Assembly (NCBI GenBank): GCA_964371785.1
Contig: CAYJOL010000003.1
Coordinates: 1-64,000, forward strand
Direction: 5' to 3'
DNA from: CAVQCT01 sp964371785
GTDB lineage: Bacteria; Zixibacteria; MSB-5A5; GN15; FEB-12
DNA: 64,000 nucleotides
Shown: piece after piece, positions 53,723 through 61,997 of the stretch
How positions within the stretch are numbered: the stretch's first letter is position 1
Layout of the letters: each line of letters begins with the position of its first letter
Notes under the pieces: generated by a model
Told to the model about the DNA's origin: nothing
Seen by the model: only the letters and a program-made list of their open reading frames with translations
Database searches by the model: none
Program-made: the position numbers and the translations under genes

Positions 53723-56107
53723 ATGACTGAATTGCGGACGACCTCGATGGATATAAAAGCAATTCTCGTTTTGTGCCTACTGGCGATTTTGTGCGGCCGC
53801 GTCCCGGTAATTGGGCAGGCCGACACGACTTTCAAACCAAATTGGCTTCCGAAACTTGATGTTCCGCGTGCGAGCGGGACAATATCAATCGATGGCGATT
53901 TATCGGATGCCGGCTGGCGATATGCAGCCGTCGCCGACAACTTTGCCGAACACAGCCCCGAAGATCAGACGCGGCCGCCGGTACAGACTAAGGTGCTGGT
54001 GACCTACAGCCCGTCGACCCTCTATCTGGCCTTTGTAGCCTACGATGACCCCAGCGCCGTTCGTTACTCCTACCGTGACCGGGATGAAATCTTTAGTGAT
54101 GATTACATCGGATTGCTGCTGGATACGTATGGCGATGCCTCCTGGGCGTACGAAATCTTTTTCAATCCCCTCGGCATACAGGGAGACCTCCGGATGCTCA
54201 GCAACGGCAATGAGGACGCCTCATTCGACATGATATTCGATTCCAGAGGTCAGGTCACCGACAGCGGCTATCAGGTCGAGGTGGCGATTCCTTTCGCATC
54301 ATTGCGCTTTCCCGACAAACCTGAACAGACCTGGCGGGTCAACTTCTGGCGCGACCACCAGCGTGACCTTCGACGGCGATATAACTGGGCCGCATCGGAT
54401 CGCAACAATCCATGCTGGATGTGTCAGTGGGGGTATTTGACCGGAATGAAAGATATCGAGTCCGGAAAGAATATCGAGATCATGCCGACACTGGTTGGCT
54501 TTCAGTCCGGCGCGGTCAATGATAATCTTGGTTTTGACAACGATAACCCGGACCTTCAGGCATCCACAAATCTTCGGTACGGATTAAGTTCAAATTCGTC
54601 CGTTGAGGCCACGATAAATCCGGATTTCAGCCAGGTGGAATCCGATGCGACGCAGATCGATGTAAACACGACGCTCGGCCTGTTTTATCCGGAAACCCGG
54701 CCATTTTTCCAGGAAGGTGGGGAGCTGTTCAGTACTTACATCGATGCTGTCTACACGAGGTCGATAAATGATCCGAAAGTGGCGGCCAAGTTTACGGGTC
54801 AGATGAAGCGAACTTCGGTGGCCTACCTGTTTGCCCGTGACGAACACACACCGTTACTGGTGCCGCTCAAGCAACAGAGCATTCTCCGCCAGGCCGACAG
54901 GAGCACAGTCAATATCCTGCGGGTGCGTCAGGCCGTTCTTGAAGACTCGTTCATCGGATTGCTCCTGACGGACAGGAGAGTGGAAGATTATTCGGTCGCC
55001 GGGATTGATAACGGAGGCTCCGGGACCGTAGCGGGAGTCGACGGGCGACTGCGCTTTTTGAATAATTACTCGTTCCTTTTTCAGGCGCTTACAAGCTACA
55101 CCGAGGAGGTGTTCGCCCCGGATCTGATTGACACGACGGTGGCGACAGGACGTGCCCAGTCTACATTTGATTACGGTGCACATTCGGTCGCGCTCGACGG
55201 TGAAAAATACTGGGGAAATGCGTTCGTCGGCAGTTTGGAACGGTCGGCCCGGCTGTGGAGTTTTGATGCTACCTACTGGTCATACAGCCCGACCTTCCGC
55301 GCCGACAACGGCTTCAGCACGCATAACGATTACCAGAATCTGGAGTTCTCTACCAATCTGGATTTCCGTCCGAATCGGAAATGGTTGGTCAGCTGGTCGC
55401 CATCGCTCACGATTGCCCGATCCTGGAATCACGATGGGCAGATGGATCTGCTTCACTATACGGACGCCGCTTTCGACGAATGGATAGTCCCGCACCTGTA
55501 TTTTAGTCTCATGGGCCAGACCGAAGTCTCATTAAGTTATCTGGCCAGCCAGGAGCGGTTTTTCGGAAAGCTCTTCCCGGGAATAAGCCGCGGGACTATC
55601 AGTGTGGACAGCCGCTTCAGCGAAATCCTAAGCGGTGGGTTTGAGTACACCGAAGGCCGGTCGATCTGGCGCGATCGGGTCAATCCGGAATTGGGCTACA
55701 GCCACGATCTATATGCTTATGCGAATATCAAACCGACCCGCCGTCTGTTCGTTCAGCCGAATATTACTTACTCGAGAATGGATCACCGCGACTCATATCT
55801 GAGAGATAATCCGGGAACTCCCGAAAATATCTTCGAAGGGTACATCTTCAGAACTCGCCTGACCTATCAGTTTACCCGGGAATGGTTCCTCCGATTGGTC
55901 GTTCAGTACGATGATTTTGAGAGACAAGTCGATCTGGAGCCGCTGGTAACGTACAAGCTTAACCCGTTTACCAAGTTCTATGTCGGGATGAATAGCAGCT
56001 ACCACAGTTTCAACCGCGATGACTACCCGATCCTGACTTCCGAGACCGAATGGAAGTTGAATTCCCGCCAGTTTTTTGCTAAATTACAGTATCTCTTCCG
56101 CATTTAG
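53723..56107 (+). CDS. DUF5916-type protein: CBM9-like domain plus outer-membrane beta-barrel
   Basis: A signal peptide (cleaved near IGQA) precedes a carbohydrate-binding family 9-like domain (about 45-235; GDLSDAGW, YLAFVAYDD, SYRDRDEIFSDDYIGLLLDTY). The rest (about 250-794) fits the DUF5916 barrel: LFYPETRPFFQEGGELF is a family hallmark and the C-terminus ends in alternating strands with a terminal aromatic-rich YLFRI. ATG at 53747 (MDIKAILVL) is an alternative start. It is probably an outer-membrane protein with a surface or periplasmic sugar-binding front. No ligand is known. Confidence 0.83.
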   Translation: MTELRTTSMDIKAILVLCLLAILCGRVPVIGQADTTFKPNWLPKLDVPRASGTISIDGDLSDAGWRYAAVADNFAEHSPEDQTRPPVQTKVLVTYSPSTLYLAFVAYDDPSAVRYSYRDRDEIFSDDYIGLLLDTYGDASWAYEIFFNPLGIQGDLRMLSNGNEDASFDMIFDSRGQVTDSGYQVEVAIPFASLRFPDKPEQTWRVNFWRDHQRDLRRRYNWAASDRNNPCWMCQWGYLTGMKDIESGKNIEIMPTLVGFQSGAVNDNLGFDNDNPDLQASTNLRYGLSSNSSVEATINPDFSQVESDATQIDVNTTLGLFYPETRPFFQEGGELFSTYIDAVYTRSINDPKVAAKFTGQMKRTSVAYLFARDEHTPLLVPLKQQSILRQADRSTVNILRVRQAVLEDSFIGLLLTDRRVEDYSVAGIDNGGSGTVAGVDGRLRFLNNYSFLFQALTSYTEEVFAPDLIDTTVATGRAQSTFDYGAHSVALDGEKYWGNAFVGSLERSARLWSFDATYWSYSPTFRADNGFSTHNDYQNLEFSTNLDFRPNRKWLVSWSPSLTIARSWNHDGQMDLLHYTDAAFDEWIVPHLYFSLMGQTEVSLSYLASQERFFGKLFPGISRGTISVDSRFSEILSGGFEYTEGRSIWRDRVNPELGYSHDLYAYANIKPTRRLFVQPNITYSRMDHRDSYLRDNPGTPENIFEGYIFRTRLTYQFTREWFLRLVVQYDDFERQVDLEPLVTYKLNPFTKFYVGMNSSYHSFNRDDYPILTSETEWKLNSRQFFAKLQYLFRI

Positions 56108-56144
56108 CCTGATTGCCGCCGTCGCATCATAAGGAACTTAAGTC

Positions 56145-56936
56145 ATGGCTCAGAAGATTTATCAGGTAGATTCATTCACCAGCCGGAGATTTGCCGGTAA
56201 TCCGGCGGGGGTCTGTATACTCAAGACGGCCGCGGAGGAGGGCTGGATGCGCCAAATTGCGTCGGAAATGAACCTCTCGGAAACTGCGTTCCTATTTCCC
56301 GAACAAGAGGGATACCGTCTCCGCTGGTTCACACCGACGACCGAAGTCGAGCTGTGCGGTCACGCCACGCTCGCGTCGGCTCACATACTCTGGGAACAAA
56401 GATTCCTGAATCCGGGCGATATTGCGAGATTCTACACTTTGAGCGGTCTGCTTGTAGCGAGCCAGGAAAAAGACGGCATCCGGCTTAATTTTCCCGCCCT
56501 TCCGTCTCAGGCGGGGAATCCGCCAGAGGGCCTGTCCGAAGCTCTAGGGATTGGACCGATCAATGTTGAACGAAGTAAGTTTGACATTCTTGTCGAGGTC
56601 AAAAGTGAGAGGGACGTTGTCAATCTGCGGCCTGACTTCGGCAAGCTCAAGAAGGTTGATGCTCGCGGTGTGATGGTGACGGCGCGAGCGGAGAGTGGGC
56701 ACTATGATTTTGTTTCGCGCTTCTTTGCGCCGGCTGTCGGAATCGACGAGGATCCGGTGACCGGTTCGGCACATTGTCGTCTCGGACCCTACTGGCAGAT
56801 CAGGCTCGGCAAGAGTGATCTGCGGGCGTATCAGGCATCGAAGCGGGGAGGAGAGATGCGGGTGATTGTTGAAAGCGACCGGGTCAATCTGATTGGTCAG
56901 GCCGTCACCGTGTTCGACATTGAACTTCGGGATTAA
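56145..56936 (+). CDS. PhzF-family isomerase-like protein
   Basis: The diaminopimelate epimerase fold of PhzF proteins is clear: YQVDSFTSRRFAGNPAGVC at the N-terminus, Glu46 in NLSETAF (the PhzF acid-base Glu45), TPTTEVELCGHATLASAH and DEDPVTGSAHC. The product is 263 aa. Most family members outside phenazine clusters have no known substrate, and no phenazine genes are present here. The start has AAGGA upstream. It converges on the ABC transporter genes with a 17-base gap. Confidence 0.9.
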   Translation: MAQKIYQVDSFTSRRFAGNPAGVCILKTAAEEGWMRQIASEMNLSETAFLFPEQEGYRLRWFTPTTEVELCGHATLASAHILWEQRFLNPGDIARFYTLSGLLVASQEKDGIRLNFPALPSQAGNPPEGLSEALGIGPINVERSKFDILVEVKSERDVVNLRPDFGKLKKVDARGVMVTARAESGHYDFVSRFFAPAVGIDEDPVTGSAHCRLGPYWQIRLGKSDLRAYQASKRGGEMRVIVESDRVNLIGQAVTVFDIELRD

Positions 56937-56953
56937 TCCGAACCGAATCGACT

Positions 56954-58219
56954 CTACACTTCGGATTGGGACAGAATAAAGACCCCGATAGCGAAAGCCA
57001 CGACTCCGATCGTGAGAAGCACACCCAGCGGCAACATCATTTCGCTTACACTGAAATTTCTCCAGATAGCACCCTCGGCTGCCAGTATCCCCCATTTGAC
57101 CGGACTGAAATTGCTTACCGTGGTCAACCACTTCGGCATGAACATGAGGGGAATCATCCCGCCGCCGGTCATCGCCATAATCAGCAGGATCGCCATTCCG
57201 GCTCCACCGACAGCCTGTTCGGTTTTCCCGATGACAGATATGAGCATCATAAGTCCCGAGAAACAGAAGGCTGCAGTGCCGACTGCAAGGGCCAGCATGA
57301 GCGGATTGTTCAGCCTCACGCCAAAGACCATCTTGCCGAACAGCAGAAGCAACGCGGAGACACCGATTGCGGTCATAAAGCAGGCCAACCCCTTGCCGGC
57401 AAGAATGTGCATTCGGGAGATCGGGGCCATGCGGAGACGCAGCATTGTTCCCCGCGTACGTTCGGTGACGATCGAGACGGCGAAGGTCGATGCACATCCG
57501 ATCAGAGCCCAGAGAATGGCCGAAGGGAACGTGACTTCGTATGACGTGCGAGGCCGATCGGCATCACCGATGACGCTGACGGTAGCGATCTTCGGCCCCT
57601 GCATCGGCGAGTTCTCCTGCATGATGCTCGTGTCGTAGCTTCCGAGGAAATTGTCCAGTGAGCTAAAGAAACCGGTCAGCTTTTGCTTTTTGTCCGGCGC
57701 GATCGTCTGGTCTGACTGGACTGAATCGAGCTGGGCGTGAAGCGATTCGCGGATCCTCCCGCTATTCATGAACTGCTGCTGCATCGCCTTGAACCAGGCC
57801 TGGGTCACCAATCCCTGGTACAAGCCCGATGTCACCCGGCGGGCCGGGTCAATTCCCAGCTCAATCATCGAACTGTCCTGCGAGAAAAACTTGCCGGGAT
57901 CTCCGAACCCCTTCTTCACTCGCACATATGCGGTCATGTTGCCGCGTCGCACTTCCTGGGTTGCCGAGTCAAGCGGCAGCGCCACTGTCGTGATTGCGTC
58001 GGAATTGCCAAGTTCATTGATAAACGCCTGCGAATAGGCCGACCCATCTTCATCGATCACGCCGATCTTCCCGGCCGATTTCGGGTCACTGTCGCCGGAG
58101 AAGATAGCGCCGAAAAAAAGCGCCATCAGGAAAGGAAATCCTATCACCCAGAACAGCCCGCCTTTGTCCCGCCAGAGCAGGCGAATGTCCTTCATGGCCA
58201 GCGTAAGGATTGTCTTCAT
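56954..58219 (-). CDS. ABC-2 type transporter permease
   Basis: One N-terminal helix (FWVIGFPFLMALFFGAIF), a large extracytoplasmic loop (about 40-215) and five to six C-terminal helices form the ABC-2 permease architecture. It works with the ATPase encoded just upstream, whose stop overlaps this start (TGATG). The cargo is unknown; related pairs export drugs, lipids or Na+ or act in gliding. The length is 421 aa. Confidence 0.88.
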   Translation of the reverse strand: MKTILTLAMKDIRLLWRDKGGLFWVIGFPFLMALFFGAIFSGDSDPKSAGKIGVIDEDGSAYSQAFINELGNSDAITTVALPLDSATQEVRRGNMTAYVRVKKGFGDPGKFFSQDSSMIELGIDPARRVTSGLYQGLVTQAWFKAMQQQFMNSGRIRESLHAQLDSVQSDQTIAPDKKQKLTGFFSSLDNFLGSYDTSIMQENSPMQGPKIATVSVIGDADRPRTSYEVTFPSAILWALIGCASTFAVSIVTERTRGTMLRLRMAPISRMHILAGKGLACFMTAIGVSALLLLFGKMVFGVRLNNPLMLALAVGTAAFCFSGLMMLISVIGKTEQAVGGAGMAILLIMAMTGGGMIPLMFMPKWLTTVSNFSPVKWGILAAEGAIWRNFSVSEMMLPLGVLLTIGVVAFAIGVFILSQSEV

Positions 58220-59109
58220 CAGTCGCGAAGCCTCCTGCCGGTGAGGTTCAAGAAAACTTGTTCGAGGTCGGCCTGCTGTATTTTCACCGTCAGGAATCTG
58301 ACTCCTGAGCTGGAGAGCTGGGCTACCAGTTCGAACGGTTTGCTCGACACGGCCCGAAACATGGCGCCGTCGAGCTCGCCCGGAAGATGGACGGCATCGG
58401 GCGGCCTCTCGGCCAACTCAGCCTCGATAATCGAATCCCCGCCATGTTCTCTGATGAGTCCATCGACCGAATCCATCGCCAGAATACTCCCCTGGTCGAT
58501 AATCGCCACCCGGTCACATAATCGCTGGGCTTCTTCCATGTAGTGGGTCGTGTAAATGATTGTCCGTCCCTGACGCTTCAGTGATTCGATCGTATCGAAT
58601 ATCTGGCTCCGTGACTGCGGATCAACGCCCACCGTCGGTTCATCGAGCAACAGCACCTGCGGGTCGTGAACAACCGCACAGGCCAGATTAAGCCGACGCA
58701 TCATGCCGCCCGAATACGTGTTGACCCGATCGCGGCGCCGCGAACTCAATCCGGACAGTTCAAGACAGAACTCAACTCGCCGGCGAAGAGTCGCGCCGGA
58801 CTGACCGTAGAGTTTGCCGAAAAACCGCAGATTCTCCTCAGCGGTCAAATCGCCGTACAACGCGATCGCCTGGGGTGAACTGCCGATCTTGCGACGGATC
58901 GATGACTGTGTCGGGTCTGCGGAACCGTCGATGTGAACTGTCCCGGAGTCCGGCCTGAGCACACCGATTAATATGTTAATAGTGGTCGTCTTACCGGCGC
59001 CATTTGGACCGAGCAGGCCGAAGGTTTCCCCTTTTGCAATCTCGAGCGATATCCCTTTGACGGCCTGAAGATCTCCGTATGATTTGCGGATGTTTTCGAG
59101 TCTAATCAT
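58219..59109 (-). CDS. ABC transporter ATP-binding protein
   Basis: The nucleotide-binding subunit of the ABC-2 exporter. Walker A is GPNGAGKTTT, the signature is YSGGMMRRL, Walker B is VLLLDEPTVGVDP and the switch His lies in IYTTHYMEEA. The last 80 residues form the C-terminal extension of DrrA/CcmA-type ATPases. It comes first in the two-gene operon. Its start faces a short divergent spacer before the aldolase gene. Confidence 0.95.
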   Translation of the reverse strand: MIRLENIRKSYGDLQAVKGISLEIAKGETFGLLGPNGAGKTTTINILIGVLRPDSGTVHIDGSADPTQSSIRRKIGSSPQAIALYGDLTAEENLRFFGKLYGQSGATLRRRVEFCLELSGLSSRRRDRVNTYSGGMMRRLNLACAVVHDPQVLLLDEPTVGVDPQSRSQIFDTIESLKRQGRTIIYTTHYMEEAQRLCDRVAIIDQGSILAMDSVDGLIREHGGDSIIEAELAERPPDAVHLPGELDGAMFRAVSSKPFELVAQLSSSGVRFLTVKIQQADLEQVFLNLTGRRLRD

Positions 59110-59326
59110 GCGGGCAAACTATACAACACTTATCCTGTTAACCCAAAGAAGCTTGGAGTGGTAATTGCATCAATATAAAAATTCCCCGGCAATGCGACCG
59201 CCCGCTCCATTTTCATTTGCGATACTTATGGTTAACGCATCGGACCGATTAAAGTTGCGCCCGGATTCAAAATTCGATTTATTGAATAAGTCGAACGATA
59301 ACTGTAAGTTCATGGGAGATTCTGAT

Positions 59327-60376
59327 ATGATCAGCACAATCGAACAATTGCTCGGTGCGGACAAAAGTCTGCTCACGCACGAATGCAAGACGGTCAACAA
59401 GTCGAAACTTCATTTGCCCGGGCCGAACTTTATCGACCAGGTTGTCAGCCAGTCGGATCGCACTCCGGCCGTGATGCGGTCGATGCAATGGTTGTTGAGC
59501 ACCGGGCGGCTGGCCAACACCGGCTATGTTTCGATCCTGCCGGTTGACCAAGGGATCGAGCACTCCGGCGGAGCATCTTTCGCCCCCAATCCGGAGTATT
59601 TTGACCCGGCCCGGATTGTCGACCTGGCGATCGAAGGCGGTTGCAATGGGGTGGCCTCCACGTACGGCGTCCTGGGTGCAGTCTGCCGCAAATATGCCCA
59701 CCGCATCCCGTTCATCCTCAAACTGAATCACAACGAACTGCTCACCTATCCGACCAAATACGACCAAGTCATGTTTGCGTCGGTCAAAGATGCGTTCAAT
59801 ATGGGAGCGGTCGGGGTCGGTGCGACCATATATTTCGGCTCCGATGAAGCCACCCGGCAGATCCAGGAAGTGACCGAAGCATTTTCGTATGCTCATGAAC
59901 TCGGTCTTTTCACCGTCCTCTGGTGTTATCTTCGCAACGATGCGTTCAAGACCGACAAGGACTACATGGTTTCGGCGGACCTTACCGGCCAGGCGAATCA
60001 TCTGGGGGTGACGATCGAAGCGGACATCATCAAGCAGAAACAGCCGGAGAACAACGGCGGGTACAACGCGCTCAAGTTCGGCAAGACCAGCAAGAAAGTC
60101 TATTCCGATCTGACCACGGACAACCCGATTGACCTGACCCGGTATCAGGTGATCAACTGCTACATGGGTCGCCAGGGGCTGATCAATTCTGGCGGCGCCT
60201 CGGGTGGCGACAGCGATCTGGCCCAGGCGGTGCGCACGGCTGTCATCAACAAGCGGGCCGGCGGCATGGGTCTGATCACCGGCCGCAAGGCGTTCCAGCG
60301 CCCGATGAAAGAGGGAGTGGAGATTCTGCACGCAGTGCAGGATGTTTATCTGTGTAAGGAAGTGACAGTCGCGTAA
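59327..60376 (+). CDS. fbaB: Class I fructose-bisphosphate aldolase (DhnA/FbaB type)
   Basis: A Schiff-base aldolase of glycolysis and gluconeogenesis, in the FbaB/archaeal-type group. Conserved parts include VSILPVDQGIEHS, PFILKLNHNELL, AVGVGATIYFGS, and GLINSGGASGGDSDL with the phosphate-binding GRKAFQRP at the end. I chose ATG at 59327 (GGGAG 7 bases before), giving 349 aa, the same size as E. coli FbaB. Upstream in-frame starts would add a 54-residue extension that no family member has. Confidence 0.92.
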   Translation: MISTIEQLLGADKSLLTHECKTVNKSKLHLPGPNFIDQVVSQSDRTPAVMRSMQWLLSTGRLANTGYVSILPVDQGIEHSGGASFAPNPEYFDPARIVDLAIEGGCNGVASTYGVLGAVCRKYAHRIPFILKLNHNELLTYPTKYDQVMFASVKDAFNMGAVGVGATIYFGSDEATRQIQEVTEAFSYAHELGLFTVLWCYLRNDAFKTDKDYMVSADLTGQANHLGVTIEADIIKQKQPENNGGYNALKFGKTSKKVYSDLTTDNPIDLTRYQVINCYMGRQGLINSGGASGGDSDLAQAVRTAVINKRAGGMGLITGRKAFQRPMKEGVEILHAVQDVYLCKEVTVA

Positions 60377-60401
60377 ACGCGGATTCGATATGACTTGATA
60401 T

Positions 60402-60440
60402 ACGGCGGGTTCCATCACGAGCCTGCCGTTTACATTTATT
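60402..60440 (+). terminator. Possible terminator after the aldolase gene
   Basis: ACGGCGGGTTC (60402-60412) pairs with GAGCCTGCCGT (60419-60429) if two G-T pairs are allowed. The following sequence is T-rich but not a clean run. Confidence 0.45.
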
Positions 60441-60613
60441 GTTTGATTCCGCCGGATATGCTACTCCCCCCCAAAATTCCTCTCAACATTTTCGAATTTC
60501 ACCGGTCTTATAGGGGTAACCGCGTGTGGAAACTATCTGCTTGACACGCAAGGCTTAGAAAGAGAAATTACCGGCAGAGTGTTTGGCCTCTCATAAAAAG
60601 GTGTACCCCAGAT

Positions 60614-61978
60614 ATGTCTACAAAAAAGCTTCTCGTACTATTGGTCGTTGTATTCGCATCGGTGTTTGTTTCGCAGGCAATGGCCACCGAAAGACCACCG
60701 GCCGGCACAGTCGATTCCGCTGGTGTCGCCGCCCAGGTAGCGACGCCCCCCCCCGATTCGTCCGGCCAGATGACCCAGATGACGGATTCGTCTGCAATGT
60801 CGACCGCCTCGGGTGTGATCAAGGACGATGACGGAAATGTCATTTACCCGATGTCTGCGGAGCGGAAAGAGAAGCTGATTGCTTACTCTCGGTTCAACAA
60901 TATCTGGCGGTTTATCTCGTTTATCATCTCGTTGGCTGTCCTGTCGTTACTGCTGTTCACCGGATTCTCCGCCAAAATGAGGACCTGGGCGTCGAGGGTT
61001 AAGGTCAAGTTCTTCGCTCTGTGGGTTTTCCTTATTATGTTTATCCTGGTCGATTACCTGCTGGAATTCCCCTTCGCCGTCTATCGGGACTTTCTGGTCG
61101 AGAAAGAGTTTGGCTTCATGAACCAGACTTTCTGGGGGTGGTTCGGCGATGGTATGAAGGGACTGGCCGTATCGATGGTGCTGGGAATTATCCCGATGTT
61201 CTTTTTCTACTGGCTGATCGAGCGGACAAAGAAATGGTGGCTCTGGTTTTCGCTGGGAGCGATTCCGTTCCTGGTTCTTCTGATTGTCATCGCTCCGGTC
61301 ATGATCTCCCCGATGTTCAACAAGTTTGAACCGATGAAGGACAAGCAGCTCGAATCGCAGATACTTGCTCTGGCCGACAAGGCGGGTATCGAGGGCTCCA
61401 AGGTGTTTGAGGTCGATGCCTCCAAGCAGTCATCGAAAATCAACGCGTATGTAACCGGGCTGTTCGGCACCAAGCGGATTGTTCTGTATGACACCATGAT
61501 CAAAGATTTCACACCGTCGGAAATCAAGTTCGTCATGGGCCACGAAATGGGCCATTACGTCATGCATCATGTCTGGTGGGCGCTGGCTATTATTGTCGTC
61601 TTTATCTTTATCGCTCTCTGGCTGACCGACAAAACGATTCACCGCACGATTCACCGCAATCGCAATCGATTCAAATTCGAAAAGCTTTCCGACCCGGCTT
61701 CGCTGCCGCTGGTACTCATATTTGTCATGATCATCTCGTTTGTCTTCGACCCGATTACAAACGGCTACAGCCGTTATATCGAGCATAAGTCGGATATATA
61801 TGGCATGAATATAGCGGATGTGTCCGGCAATGACGCCGCGACGGCGTTTGACAAACTGGCGGTGTTCAACCTGTCCGACCCGGATCCGCATCCGTTTATC
61901 GAATTCTGGTTCTATGACCACCCGGCGCTCAAGAAACGAATGGAGTTTGTCCGCAACTATCATCCGACCCCCAATTAG
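60614..61978 (+). CDS. M48 family membrane zinc protease (CAAX protease-like)
   Basis: The zinc site is HEMGH (His310-His314) in VMGHEMGHYVMHHVWW, and the third ligand is probably Glu390 in RYIEHKSDIYG. A cleavable-looking N-terminus and a Pro/Ser/Thr-rich linker (about 20-75) precede the membrane helices (about five to six). The N-terminal part resembles the M48 extension of Ste24-type CAAX proteases. It may process or degrade membrane proteins. A gene for an M1-like protein begins 19 bases after its stop. Confidence 0.9.
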   Translation: MSTKKLLVLLVVVFASVFVSQAMATERPPAGTVDSAGVAAQVATPPPDSSGQMTQMTDSSAMSTASGVIKDDDGNVIYPMSAERKEKLIAYSRFNNIWRFISFIISLAVLSLLLFTGFSAKMRTWASRVKVKFFALWVFLIMFILVDYLLEFPFAVYRDFLVEKEFGFMNQTFWGWFGDGMKGLAVSMVLGIIPMFFFYWLIERTKKWWLWFSLGAIPFLVLLIVIAPVMISPMFNKFEPMKDKQLESQILALADKAGIEGSKVFEVDASKQSSKINAYVTGLFGTKRIVLYDTMIKDFTPSEIKFVMGHEMGHYVMHHVWWALAIIVVFIFIALWLTDKTIHRTIHRNRNRFKFEKLSDPASLPLVLIFVMIISFVFDPITNGYSRYIEHKSDIYGMNIADVSGNDAATAFDKLAVFNLSDPDPHPFIEFWFYDHPALKKRMEFVRNYHPTPN

Positions 61979-61997
61979 GTCGGGGCAAGGACTTTCG

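Noticed and set aside
59279..60418. Long minus-strand frame opposite the aldolase gene
   Set aside because: It lies wholly against a well-supported gene, and its product (Arg/His/Asp-rich, no motif) has the look of an antisense shadow.
60541..60569. TTGACA followed by GAAATT as the promoter of the M48 gene
   Set aside because: The -35 box is good but the -10 box matches only three of six bases.
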